DNA from: Echiichthys vipera
Lineage: Eukaryota; Chordata; Actinopteri; Perciformes; Trachinidae
DNA: 64,000 nt
Reading direction: 5' to 3'
Assembly: GCA_963691815.1 (NCBI GenBank)
Contig: OY829662.1
Span: forward strand, 24,377,062-24,441,061
Positions within the stretch are counted from its first letter, which is position 1, and each line of letters opens with the position of its first letter. The notes beneath the pieces were generated by a model. It ran no database searches, was not told where the DNA came from, and worked only from the letters and a program-made list of their open reading frames with translations. Shown here in pieces: positions 1-10,204 of the stretch. The position numbers were made by a program, and so were the translations under genes.

Positions 1-1
1 G

Positions 2-3000
2 CAAATCCCACCCAGTACGGCGTACGCCCCACCAATGAAAAGGCCCATTGAAGAAGAGGAGGGAATTGACGACAAGAGTCCAAATAAGAAGAAGAAGAAG
101 CTTCAGAAGAAATGTAAATGCTCTTTTATTGTCTGTTTGTTGAATCTGACACAAAATACAGGTTATCATACAATGGCCTATATGGTTAAAAAAAAATGTG
201 ATTTAAAGGATTAGTCTTTAATTTAGTGGACTTACAGAAATATATTTTTTTTCTAATCTAATTAAGAATACATAATTGTGAATTGAATAGCTTTTGTCGC
301 TGGTTGACAATGAAAAACAGAATGTGTTAGATATGATTCTTACTGTATGTCCTGCCCTTAAACCAGCTCCAGAAGAGAAGGCGGAGCCTCCTCAGGCTAT
401 GAACGCTCTGATGAGGCTCAATCAGCTGAAGCCAGGTCTCCAGTACAAACTGATTTCTCAGACCGGCCCGGTTCATGTTCCAGTCTTCACTATGGCTGTA
501 GAAGTGGACGGCAAGTCCTTTGAGGCTTCCGGTCCATCCAAACGCACTGCCAAGCTGCACGTAGCTGTAAAGGTGAGCACAGCAAACATCTTAAGTAAAT
601 TATACATTTTGATATATGGCCTTACTGTTTCTCCCTGTAATTTAGTTTTTTATTTTGCAATTCCTCCGTTTTTAAACCACAATGAATCTGTGTGGACGAT
701 TGCAGGTCCTCCAGGACCTGGGCCTGCCCACAGGAGTAGAACTCAAGACTGAGACGGTCAAACCAGAGGACGCAGAAGTGGCCGTCACTGTGGAAGAATT
801 GAAGCCCGTTGTAACGCCCATTGAAACCACTACCACTACTGCCACAGGAGCAGCTAATGCAGAGACAGCTGAGGCTGCAGAGGTACAAAGCTCCTCTCCG
901 TGTGTCAGCGAGTGATGATTGTGCATTAAGATGGGCTTTTTTTAGGGGGGGGTGCACTATTTGTACTGACCATGTCTCTTGACTGTCAGACTGCTCGCCA
1001 ACAGGGACCAATTCTCACTAAACATGGCAAAAACCCTGTGATGGAGCTGAATGAGAAGCGCCGCGGCCTGAAGTATGAGCTCATCTCAGAGACGGGAGGC
1101 AGCCACGACAAACGATTTGTCATGGAGGTGGAGGTTGACGGTCAGAAGTTTCAGGGGACGGGATCCAATAAGAAGGTGGCCAAGGCTTATGCTGCCCTGG
1201 CGGCTTTGGAGCGTCTCTTCCCTGAGGGCTCTATGGCTGAGGCTGCTAAGAAGAAAAAAGGTCCACCCATGGTAAGCACCAAGTAAAACAGAATAAAGGT
1301 GGATTTTTATTCCAGGCTGACATCAGAGTTAGGGTGATGTTCTTAGTTAGTTGAAAGAATGTCATTTAAAAATGATAAATAAAATACAGTGAAAGTATAG
1401 TATAAACTCTTGATTGATTCTGAAATAATGTTATTGTTCATAATTTGATAGAGTATCAGCTGTGTCTATACTGTATACCACTACTGTACTAGCATGTTCT
1501 TTTTAAATAACCAAGGCGCTAAAACAAAAACCTTTATTTAGTGAAAGAAACAGTGATCAAAACAGAAACCACTTTGTCAGAAGGGAAACTTTAAAGGAGC
1601 AATAAAATGCATCATTTGTAGACTGAAGGAATAAAAAAACCCTACGTGAAGAAGGAGAGGTGTAATTTCAACTGGAGTAAAGGATGACGTCACTCATCCA
1701 CTCTGTGTTGATCTCCAGCCCAATATTTACAAGCCAGGCCGACCGCGCGTTCATGTGAAGCACCTCCTCCCTCCCTCCATATAAAACGTGACAGCCAGTG
1801 AGTAGTGGCAGTGGCTACTAGCTATTAGCGGCTAATTTACCGGTAGATTGTAGTTGCAGGAAAGCCAATAGCTGCTGTCATATTGCCAATAAGTTACGTT
1901 ACTAAACTGTTTGCTAACGCTATTTGCGGCAAACAGATACCGTTGCTAATGGTTAGACACTAAGTTAGTGGCATAAAGATACATTTTTATTAAAATGGTG
2001 ATGTTTTGCTCTTTGTAGATATTCGCATACTCGCTCGCTAGACGAGTGGAGTGGGTGTGATGGGGGGTGGGGTTTGGTGGAGTGCAGATGGAGGTGTGGC
2101 TAATGGAGCACTTGGTTTTGGACTACAGGCAGTGCTCAACAGCAAACCTAGTGGTGAAATGATTTTGCTTTTGGCTCCTTTAAACAATGTTTTCTTGGTG
2201 CTATATGATTCAAAAATGAACAGGAAGTGTAGAGGCCACAGCTTTGAATGACTTCAGCACATCTGCACCCACAGGACATCACTAGTTTCTCACACTGCTC
2301 TGGTTTGATCTTTGTCCATTCTGACTCAGTCTCTTCCACAGTTCACTGACTGAAGTGGGTTTCATAGGCATTACTTTGTTGCCAAAGATTTTCCAGAGAT
2401 TCTCTATGGGGTTTAGATCTGGACTCTGGGCTGGCCATTTTGTTGTTTCAATATTCTTAGCTTCAGGCAACTGCTTCACCTGTTTTTCAGTGTGACAGGG
2501 GACATTGTCCTGCATGAAAATTGCAGCTGATTGCAAATGAACCTGGGGCCTCATTTATAAAACTGTGTAGGATCCTTCCCAAAACATTGCGTTGCGCTGA
2601 CTCAGCTGTATTTCATGGCGTTTCCACCGAGTGTCTCCGATTTTGAGTCTACTCACGGGTGATAGTTGGTGTGGGAATGGAAAGACCTTCACTGGCTTCC
2701 TGTAGCTGCTCGCATCCGTTTCAAGACACTAGCACTTGCTTATCGTGCTACTAACGGATCAGCCCCAGCTTACATCCAGGACATGATTAACCGTACACCC
2801 CAGCCCACCCTCTCCACTCTGCATCGGCAAATCAGCTTGCCACTCCCTCACTGAGAGGAACACAGAGTCACTCAAATAAGTCACAACAAGCCTGTGAATG
2901 TTCTCATTTGTCTAGGTCATCATTATCCCCAAAGAAATTTAAGTCAAAAGCAACTGGAAGTCACAACTGTTTGCTGTCCTGGCTCCTAAATGGTGGAACA

Positions 3001-6000
3001 AGCTCCCCCGTCAACATTCGGACAATAGAAAGTCTACACACTTGATGACACTTGTTGACACTTCTTACACTTCTGCTGCAGGCTAAAAGCGCATCTCTTT
3101 GGACTGCACCTTGGCTATGAAGATGATTCTAAAAAACAAAAAACAAAAAGCAGTTACTGTATATGTAGCCCTCTATAGATCAGCTTATTTGAAGCTACTA
3201 CACTTAATTAATAACTTACTCTTCTGGTTTGTACTCTAATTGTTAAAAGTACTTACTGGAAGTCACTTTGCACAAAAGCGTCAGCTAAATGAAATGTAAT
3301 GTAAAGGTGCCAGATTAACACCAAAAAGTGGGAGGTATCTGAAAGTGCTCTCTAATTATTAATATAATATATTTTGTTCACTGTTTTTTTAACTAAATAA
3401 ATGTTTTTGTTGAAGTGCCTTGGTTATTTAAAAACCTGTTAGTACAGCAGTGATATAGCCACAGAGGATATTCTATCAAATTCTGAACAATACAAAAAAT
3501 AATTTCAGAATAAATCAAGGATTCATACTTGTCTTCTCATACTAATTTTGATCTCCACTGTATATTGCTAAAAAAATAATATTGGGCAGATAAATAAATG
3601 ACAATAAATGCTAAATGTAACAAATATGATGCAAACAAAAATAAGAAAACCTTTTTATCTTCAAAATGTTCAATGATCACTAGAGTTAAGGATATAGTTT
3701 TGTGATAATAATTTAGTGTGCCAGGCTTTACAGATAAAAATGACCGTCCTCAGGGAGGAGCATTGCTGTTAATGTTGATAAATCAAAGGTCTCTCTCCCC
3801 TCCAGCACACTCCAGGCTTTGGCATGATGGGAGCCTCTGGAGTCGGAGATGCTGCTTCGCCCAGGGGCGGCAGAGGGAGAGGACGAGGACGTGGAAGGGG
3901 CAGGGGCTTCAATAATGGAGGAGGCTACGGCCAAGGAGGTAAAAACGCATTTACACTAGCAGGCAGTGTGTACTGGTAAAAATAAAGTATTTAGATGAAT
4001 GACACGGTGTGAGATCAGCATATTAAATGGTTTCTCTCTGCCAGGTGGCTTCGGAACATACGGTTACGGGAACAATGCTAACTCCGGATACAGTGAGTAT
4101 TCATTTCTTTCACTATAATTCTGGTTTGACTGGAGATGTACTCTTTGTCTGGGCTGCAGTTAGGCTTTCATTTACCATGTAAGAAATGGATGTTGTTACT
4201 TCCTGGTGCAGGACTGAAAAAAAACAACTATTAACTGTTAGGGAATGTAGCCTTTTATAGAAAAGGATTTCACTCCAGAACAAACAAGACCATATCATGA
4301 TAAAACATGTTGGGATGTTCGCAGTTCAGTGATTTTACATTTCTCTGCTTTAAGCCACAGGATTGAATCTGTTTTTTGACAAGTCCCCTCTTATGAGAGC
4401 CACTTTTCTGCCCTCTGGCAGCCTGTTCTGAGGACTGACCTACCTGAGCGTGACAGGAGCAGAGAAATCTAAAAAAAAAAAACACAAAAAAAGCCCCAAC
4501 AACTCAGTTTGAACACAATCTGAGTCATTCAACTGCCCCTTGGCAGAAATAAAAAATCCAAATAAACAAATCTAATTTTGATATTTTTTCCTTTCTCTGC
4601 CCTGTCTCACTCTTTAGGTGACTTTGTCTCAGACTGCTATGGCTACCACGAGTTTGCGACATAGATCTTCCCCAGTCTTATAAAAATCAAAAACAGTCTT
4701 GTAGAGAGGATAAAAACACGGACAGAATTCTCAGTAGTGTTCCAGCAGCATCACAAACTCCCTTCACCATCAAGTCCGCAACCCTGGGAATAAAGTGACA
4801 ACAACCCCTGTGCCCTGTCTTGCCAATCCACTTGTCATGTGACACCCGGGGGAGACGATCTGCCACTGCATGCATGTAGCCATAAGTCACCTTCTGTGGA
4901 TGTACCCGAACACCTGGACCTCCCCAAACTGCAGGGCTGGTTTATTGTTGATTGTCTCCATGTGTCGGACCGGGGACAGGGCTCTGTTTCTGTTTCTCTG
5001 TACCATGATTAAGTGAAGGCCTGCGGGAGCTGGACAACACACCGTCAAGAATGCAACAGCCTGTTCTCTCTCCGTCTATATAAAGTTTACCTGGATGAGA
5101 ATACTGAGAAAATCTTAACATGAATTGTTTTTTTTTTTTATTCATTCTAATACCTTTCTGTCACTTCCAGTCATGATTGAGCTGTTTAATTTCTGTTTTG
5201 CTTCTGAAAACGGACACGTTGTCTCCGTAAAATCTGCTGTTTCACTGAATGCATGATGGTCTTACACGGCTGTGTTAGGTTGTTGCAGGATCCTGTCTGT
5301 AACCGCATTAGGCATCGATGAACTGAGGCTGTTGGCACTACGTTTGCACACAGACTATAGCTGAATTTGGAAAACTACGGAGCCCCTGGGGTGACATGGA
5401 CAAGAAGGTTTTATAAAGCGTGTGTGTGTGTTTTTTTTCTTTTTAAAGAGATACTTTACTCATTTTAATCCAGGTTTGTGTCATGGCAATGTGGGCATAG
5501 TGCTTGGATGAATGGTGTTTGGCCTGCCTCTGTGGCGGAAGTCCCAGAGGAACACCGCTTCTCTGAACCCGGCGCACACATAGCCACGACACAGACCTGG
5601 ATTAAAATGGGTAAAGTATCTCTAAGTGTGCAGCGTTCTCTGACGCCACATGTGCAACAACACTTGTTTAATCTATAATATAATGGGAGAAATGGCTTCC
5701 GTAACATGAGCTCCAAGCACCAGTACCATAACAGCCAGAATAGACGTGCATTAAAAAAGACTGAAAATCTGCCGGGAAGCTTAAATCAGGCATGCGCTTT
5801 AAAAAAAAACTGTCCATGTCACCTCCTGGTCTCCATTAAAACTGAGGAATGTTTGGGAAGGGAAGACTTCTTACTCCAGCTGTTTTATATGTGTTTGGGT
5901 TTTTTTTAAATAAATGTGACATAACCATTCATTACTGTGTTACTCCAAGGTCTGAATTAATTTCTGAGTACATGGCAAAAATGTGTTTACAGACCCTATA

Positions 6001-7997
6001 TGTAAGCAGTAGCTGTCAAAGTCTGTCACGTTATGCCGGTTTTAAGATTGTGCCATGCTGTTATTTCTCAGATTACTACAACAATGGGGGCACAAATGGA
6101 GGAGCCGGGGCATCAACCAGCCCGTTAAGTGGCCCTCCAGCCAGCACAGCACCAGGATCAGCTCAGGGCTCCTATGGTTCATACTACCAGAATGATGGAG
6201 CCTTCACTGCCACTTCTGCCAAAACCCCCAAAAAGAAACCCCCCATGCACAAGGGAGGGAAGGCACCCTTTCCAGGTCCCCCAGGGGTGAATAGTGGATC
6301 TGCAGGGGGGTACCAGTCCAGCAGCCCCCAAGGGCAGGGCTCCTATAACCAGTATGGCCAGGGCTATGGGCAGGGAAAGAAGAGTTTCAACCAGAACCAG
6401 GGGGGGGCCAGTGGATACTCGTACAGCACTGCCTATCCAAGCCAGGTGACGGGGGGTGCTGGACCCAGCCAAGACTACAATTATGAAGGTGAGGACTTTT
6501 TATGGAAGTGTCAAGATGGGACCATTTTGAGACAGAATTTGATCTTGTGTTTTCTTTACCAACGTACCAACGTATTGCTGTGCCTATGAGGAAGTATTTA
6601 CAGGTTTTTGTTAAGAGGAGATCCATTTCACGTTATACCAGACAAATGTAACCCGTAAAACAAACTTTTCTCGTTAAAACAAAAATGAGGTAACTTCCAT
6701 CGTGTTAAAATAACAAATCCATTCAATGCGTAAAGAAAAGACACTATCTTTGTAGAAACGGCTGTTTTTTGTGTTATTGGGTTTTTTTTATGCTTTTTTT
6801 TTTTTTAATCCAAGGTTCTTTATTGCCATTCAGGGGCCATATTCACAAAACATCTTAAGGCTCAGAGTAGGCCCTAACTTGCTGATTTAGGAGTAACGTG
6901 TGTATGTGTATCCCAGGTCCCAGCACTGTGCTAAGTGACAGTGAGGCTAAATATACACTCCCCCTACATTAGGCACACCCGGTGCTTAATAAAGTGTCAG
7001 TGTGGTCTTCTGCTGCTGTTCCCTCTCTGTAGAAAGTAGGTGGTGTTGTGTGTTCACAGAGGTTGGAACCAGTGGAGATTTGAGTTCCTGTTGCCTTTCT
7101 ATCAGCTCCAACCAGTGTGGCCATTCTCCTCTGACCTCAGGCTAAAACAAGGCGTGTGCCCCCACAGAACTGCCGCTCACTGGATCTTTGCTCTTTTCCG
7201 GAGCATTCTCTGTAAACCCTAGAGATGGTTGTGCGTGAAAATCCCAGTAGATCAGCAGTTTGTGAAATACTCAGAGCAGCCCGTCTGGCACCAACAACCA
7301 CGCCACGTTCAAAGTCACTTCAATCACCTTTCTTCCCCGTTCTGATGCTGCTTTGAACAGCAGCACATCCTCTTCACCATGTCTACATGCCTAAATGCAG
7401 TGAGATGCTTCCATGTGATTGGCTGATTAGAAATTTGCGTTAACGAGCAGTTGGACAGGTGCACCTAATAAAGTGGCCGGTGATTGAAGAGAAGTACAGC
7501 GCATCATTTCAAATAACGTACGGAATAAATGTCTAAAAGAGATTAGATATCGCTACTGCCACCAGGACAAAAATACTTGCTCAGTTTCCTGTTTTAACAA
7601 GATCCTTCTCATGTTTGTATTCTTTGTTACGACAATGATTCCGTCTTCACTCATCTTGGCATAACGTCTCTTTAGCTTGCTATGTCAATGCTGGGTTCCA
7701 GTGCTCGTTTCTGCTCTCCACAAGTGGCCAAATCATTTTTTATCATGGTTTTCAGCTTTATAAGAACACAACATTGACGGTAATTGTTATGTCTGTGCTT
7801 TTTGGAAAATGGATTCACTATCATAAACTTTCCTTGTAGGTTTCAACAGCCAGTCCAATTACAACTCACAGGGAGGAGCAGCAGCAGCAGGAGGAGGAAG
7901 CGGCAACAACCAGGGCTTTGGCACCAACCACTCTCAGTACCAGAACCCAGTGGGCTATGGCAGGGGAGACGGCAGCATGAATTACCAGTACAGATAA
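2..7997 (+). CDS. ilf3: Interleukin enhancer-binding factor 3 (NF90/NF110), 3' part of gene, long isoform
   Basis: The product is a nuclear/cytoplasmic double-stranded RNA-binding protein that pairs with ILF2 through an N-terminal DZF domain, which lies left of the window. Coding exons: <2-113, 367-572, 706-882, 990-1271, 3806-3938, 4045-4092, 6072-6488, 7840-7997 (stop TAA). These give 510 codons in one open frame. Exon 1 carries the bipartite basic region (PPMKRPIEEEE then KKKKKLQKK). Exons 2-3 encode dsRBD1 (PPQAMNALMRLNQLKPGLQY through KVLQDLGLPTG). Exon 4 encodes dsRBD2 (KHGKNPVMELNEKRRGLKYE through NKKVAKAYAALAALERLFP). Exon 5 is an RGG-type stretch (PRGGRGRGRGRGRGRGF). The last two exons are the Gly/Ser/Tyr/Gln-rich NF110 tail ending GDGSMNYQYR, as in human. 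The linker after dsRBD2 is shorter than in human, so a small exon between 1272 and 3805 could have been missed. Family assignment is from remembered human protein; all junctions are GT-AG. Confidence 0.96.
1596..2178. mobile_element. Nested non-autonomous DNA element (MITE) inside the Tc1 copy
   Basis: The insert is bounded by inverted ends GGAGC...GGCTCC with TTTAAA directly outside on each side (1590-1595 and 2179-2184). The intact Tc1 copy at 53.6 kb lacks these 583 bases, which proves an insertion. TTTAAA or TTAA target duplication would fit a piggyBac-like mover, but the termini do not show a clear family signature. No long coding frame is present. Confidence 0.7.
2534..3303 (+). mobile_element. 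L2/Rex-type LINE 3' fragment nested in the Tc1 copy
   Basis: The frame at 2675-2850 reads DLHWLPVAARIRFKTLALAY then RATNGSAPAYIQDM, the typical C-terminal reverse-transcriptase-protein signature of fish L2-like LINEs. The fragment ends AAAGCGTCAGCTAAATGAA followed by ATGTAATGTAA, the usual short 3' repeat of that group. A further repeat fragment splits it near 2880-2970. Similarity is from memory of the family. Confidence 0.75.
4618..4664 (+). CDS. ilf3: Alternative last coding exon of ilf3, NF90-type short isoform
   Basis: After the exon at 4045-4092, splicing to 4618 gives the ending SDFVSDCYGYHEFAT and a TAG stop at 4662-4664. The human NF90 isoform ends in a closely similar peptide (from memory SDFFTDCYGYHDF...). 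Splicing from the same donor to 6072 gives the long NF110 tail instead. The acceptor is a good pyrimidine tract ending CTTTAG. The short transcript would need a polyadenylation site inside the intron downstream, and candidates exist at 4789 and 5909. This shows that one gene makes two C-terminal forms that differ in the low-complexity tail. Confidence 0.9.
4789..4794 (+). terminator. Candidate poly(A) signal, NF90 transcript (proximal)
   Basis: AATAAA lies 125 bases after the NF90 stop codon and is followed by GT-containing sequence. It is a candidate only; the hexamer at 5909 is an alternative. Confidence 0.35.
5909..5914 (+). terminator. Candidate poly(A) signal, NF90 transcript (distal)
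   Basis: AATAAA directly follows a T-rich run and is followed by TGTGACAT. It lies upstream of the NF110 acceptor at 6070-6071, so it could end the short isoform before the long-isoform exon is reached. Confidence 0.45.
6955..7490. mobile_element. DNA-transposon-derived interspersed repeat in last ilf3 intron
   Basis: The block starts with a TACATTAGGCACACC end and closes with GCACCTAATAAAGTGGCC, which are roughly inverted copies of one another. Its interior (for example TGTAAACCCTAGAGATGG and AAATCCCAGTAGATCAGCAG) is a common fish repeat that I recognise. The open frames inside it are not genes. Confidence 0.65.
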
Positions 7998-8756
7998 ACT
8001 CTCTCTAAAGTCTCTCCCTCTCTGGATCGTCGGCACCAAGCACCTTGCATCAGTGTCTCAAGCCTTCTCCAAAGAAAGTGATTAACGGCTTGCCTGTGCT
8101 CGCTGCCTTTTCCATGTTCGCTCCTTATGTGCTTTTGGGTTTATATGTAACACATGTGGACACAAAGTGAGATGTCTGGACTTCGTAAGTCGCAGCTGAA
8201 TTTAGTGGTCTGTTTCAGTGGTCTGGTCAGTGTTTAGTCTTGTGTTTTTAGGTTATTCTTATTCTTATTTTATTTTATCTATGCTACCAGTCCTTATTCT
8301 CATCACTAAATAGGAAGGCTGAATCTACAAATGGCTCCCTCATTAGCTCTGACTTTGTTTCCTTTCTTAGAAAGAGTTGTGGTGACAGCCTTTTTTTCCT
8401 CATGTGAAACTCGTGAAATCTTTTAGTTAAAGGAATATTTCACCCTCAAAATGATCCTTTGTGTATGAATTACTCACCTTTATATACTTGAGGAAAATTT
8501 TAAAATAGAGTTGGTCCTCTGTTACTTCAGTTCTTCATTAACTGTGGAGACAAGTGAGAAAACAAATGTTTGTTATTCAAGTTACCCGGTGAGTAATTCA
8601 TATCCAAATCAGTTTAGGAGCAGAGTGTTTCTTTGAACTTCAAAGGTTGATGTAATTTTTGTAATAATCTAATAGACCCGAATAGTGTGTTCTTTTCTGA
8701 ATTGCTTGTAATTTCGGCTTCTTTTTTTTGTAATTTACCTAATGTGATGTTATTTT

Positions 8757-8762
8757 AATAAA
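8757..8762 (+). terminator. Poly(A) signal 1, ilf3 long isoform
   Basis: AATAAA in the context TTTTAATAAATGG, about 760 bases after the stop codon. A second hexamer follows 130 bases later. Confidence 0.55.
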
Positions 8763-8886
8763 TGGTTTTTGAGATTACTGGAAAGGACACTTACATTCTG
8801 ATGTTAAATCTACGTCTCTGCTCAATGTAGCTTTTCCATTGGGTGGGATTTGTTTTCTTTAATGTATAACAAAGTGTGTTTGTATT

Positions 8887-8892
8887 AATAAA
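8887..8892 (+). terminator. Poly(A) signal 2, ilf3 long isoform
   Basis: AATAAA in the context TATTAATAAATGA, followed by T-rich sequence. It is the last candidate before the intergenic repeats begin. Confidence 0.55.
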
Positions 8893-8910
8893 TGATTTTT
8901 ATTTTGAATA

Positions 8911-10130
8911 GAGGTCTTTATTAGCATTTTAACCATTAAGTATCATAGTATATAAAGTGGGACATGAATGCCTTTCCATTACCTTATGACCTGGTTGACT
9001 TCATTAGTTACTTGACCAACAAGGTTTTTCACAACCTGGAAACTGAAAACTTCTTTAACGTTCTTATGAATTGCTTATAACTATCAATCCATTAGTAATG
9101 ACTCATCTCACAACACAATCATGTTTAATGAGTTATTACAAACTGTAACATGAACTATTAAATATATTTTGTTTCTAAGGATGATAAATGATGAAAATCT
9201 TTCTGATCACCACTTTTTAACCTCTACAGGGGCCCGCCAGGGGTGTTAATTCAGTCTTTTACAGTTCATAATTCTTTATAAAGATATATGCGGTTCCTAT
9301 TTGGACACACCCTGCTATTAGAGGTCTCAAGGGAGGAGATGAAGAACATAAGCTACTACTTTATGCAGATGACTCCCTGTCATCCCTACCATATTTGATC
9401 TATATACATTTATATACACACTATATCTCACCAAAGACTAAACATTTACAGTCTATAGGATTTTTTACAGCATTGTGAAAAAATGAAATTAGGCTTCTAC
9501 CTGTAAATCTGCATTTATGAATCAAACCTTTTGCTAATGGGACGATTAGAAGCATCCTGTACATCTGAAAACTCAAACTCAAATCATTCTGTTCTCCAAC
9601 ACCAAAAAATACATGTTTGTGAAATGAGACTAACAGGGCACTACAAAAACAAGCCCGGATTAAGAATACTAAAAAACACTGGAAGCTTATTCTAAAACCA
9701 TACAGAAGATGTCACAGTCATATCTCTTACATTTGACCCAGAGTCCCAGACTTAATAATAATAATAATAATAATAGTAATAATAAATAGAAAATGAACCA
9801 AATTGGCCTAAATGAATTCCAAGAGTGGAATTCCAATATAATAAACAGTATTACTTTTATATGCATATGTAAATGTGTGTATAGATGTGTATGTGTAGGT
9901 ATTATGCATATATATTTTTTATTATTTCTTATTTATCCATCTTTTTTGTCCCATATTGCTTTCTTTCATGTCTCTTATGTGCTGTGTTTAGGTGTCTCTA
10001 ACCTCTATAGTTGTAATTTTGTGAATCCTTCTCATCATTGTTTTCTTTTTAAACTTGATCACTAAAAAACCCTAGAAAACTGTTTGACTACAGTATTTAC
10101 GGTACTCCATTTTCACCTTTTTGACGTCTC
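8911..10130. other. Intergenic spacer ilf3-farsa
   Basis: No gene is seen. It holds a degenerate L1-like LINE fragment (about 9240-9750), a (TAA)n tract at 9752-9784 and AT-rich sequence. The AT-rich open frame at 9793-10065 has no recognisable domain and is judged non-coding. Confidence 0.7.
9240..9750 (+). mobile_element. Degenerate L1-like LINE reverse-transcriptase fragment
   Basis: Translation around 9300-9400 reads AIRGLKGGDEEHKLLLYADD, containing the YADD catalytic box of non-LTR reverse transcriptases in the context typical of fish L1 elements. Later bases keep scattered LINE-like words but frames are broken. The fragment ends at the (TAA)n tract. Confidence 0.65.
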
Positions 10131-10134
10131 GCTA

Positions 10135-10204
10135 CTCCAACACATTCGGCCTTTTGGAACGTTACGTCACATCCGGCCTCTTTCGGGTTTAGCAGGGCTC
10201 CAGC
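10135..10204 (+). promoter_or_regulatory. farsa: farsa promoter region
   Basis: CpG-containing sequence directly upstream of the start codon contains a CRE-like TTACGTCA (10162-10169) abutting an ETS-type ATCCGG (reverse CCGGAT; 10171-10176). This is a common arrangement in housekeeping promoters. No TATA box is seen at the expected place. The transcription start must lie within a few tens of bases upstream of 10205. Confidence 0.5.

Larger units (their letters stand above)
1387..3560 (-). mobile_element. Old Tc1-like DNA transposon with nested insertions, in an ilf3 intron
   Basis: Outer ends start CAGTG and end CACTG and are flanked on both sides by TA (1385-1386 and 3561-3562), the Tc1/mariner target duplication. 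The terminal arms of about 200 bases match those of the element at 53387-54940. The transposase remnant at 2282-2554 (minus) contains the DDE-region motif FMQDNVPCH followed by WPAQSPDLNPIENLWK. A MITE is inserted at 1596-2178. About 750 bases of the transposase middle are replaced by a LINE fragment at about 2534-3303. The element is inactive. Confidence 0.88.
4665..5930 (+). other. ilf3: Likely 3' UTR of the short (NF90) ilf3 transcript
   Basis: This stretch follows the NF90 stop and lies inside the NF110 intron. It lacks recognisable repeats, unlike the other large ilf3 introns, which suggests functional constraint. AATAAA hexamers sit at 4789-4794 and 5909-5914; the second follows a T-rich run near the end of the repeat-free block. 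Which site is used cannot be read from sequence. Confidence 0.6.
7998..8910 (+). other. ilf3: ilf3 3' UTR (long isoform)
   Basis: About 900 bases follow the NF110 stop without an open frame or recognisable repeat. Two AATAAA hexamers, at 8757-8762 and 8887-8892, both in AT-rich context, mark likely alternative 3' ends. The TTTATTTTATTTTATCT stretch near 8265 is AU-rich in RNA. Confidence 0.75.

Noticed and set aside
5849..6589. Single 246-codon frame around the NF110 exon
   Set aside because: Only 6072-6488 is exon; the rest is intron sequence left open by chance.
9793..10065. 90-codon Cys/Phe-rich frame with hydrophobic stretches
   Set aside because: AT-rich intergenic sequence beside LINE debris; no homology, splice or promoter support.
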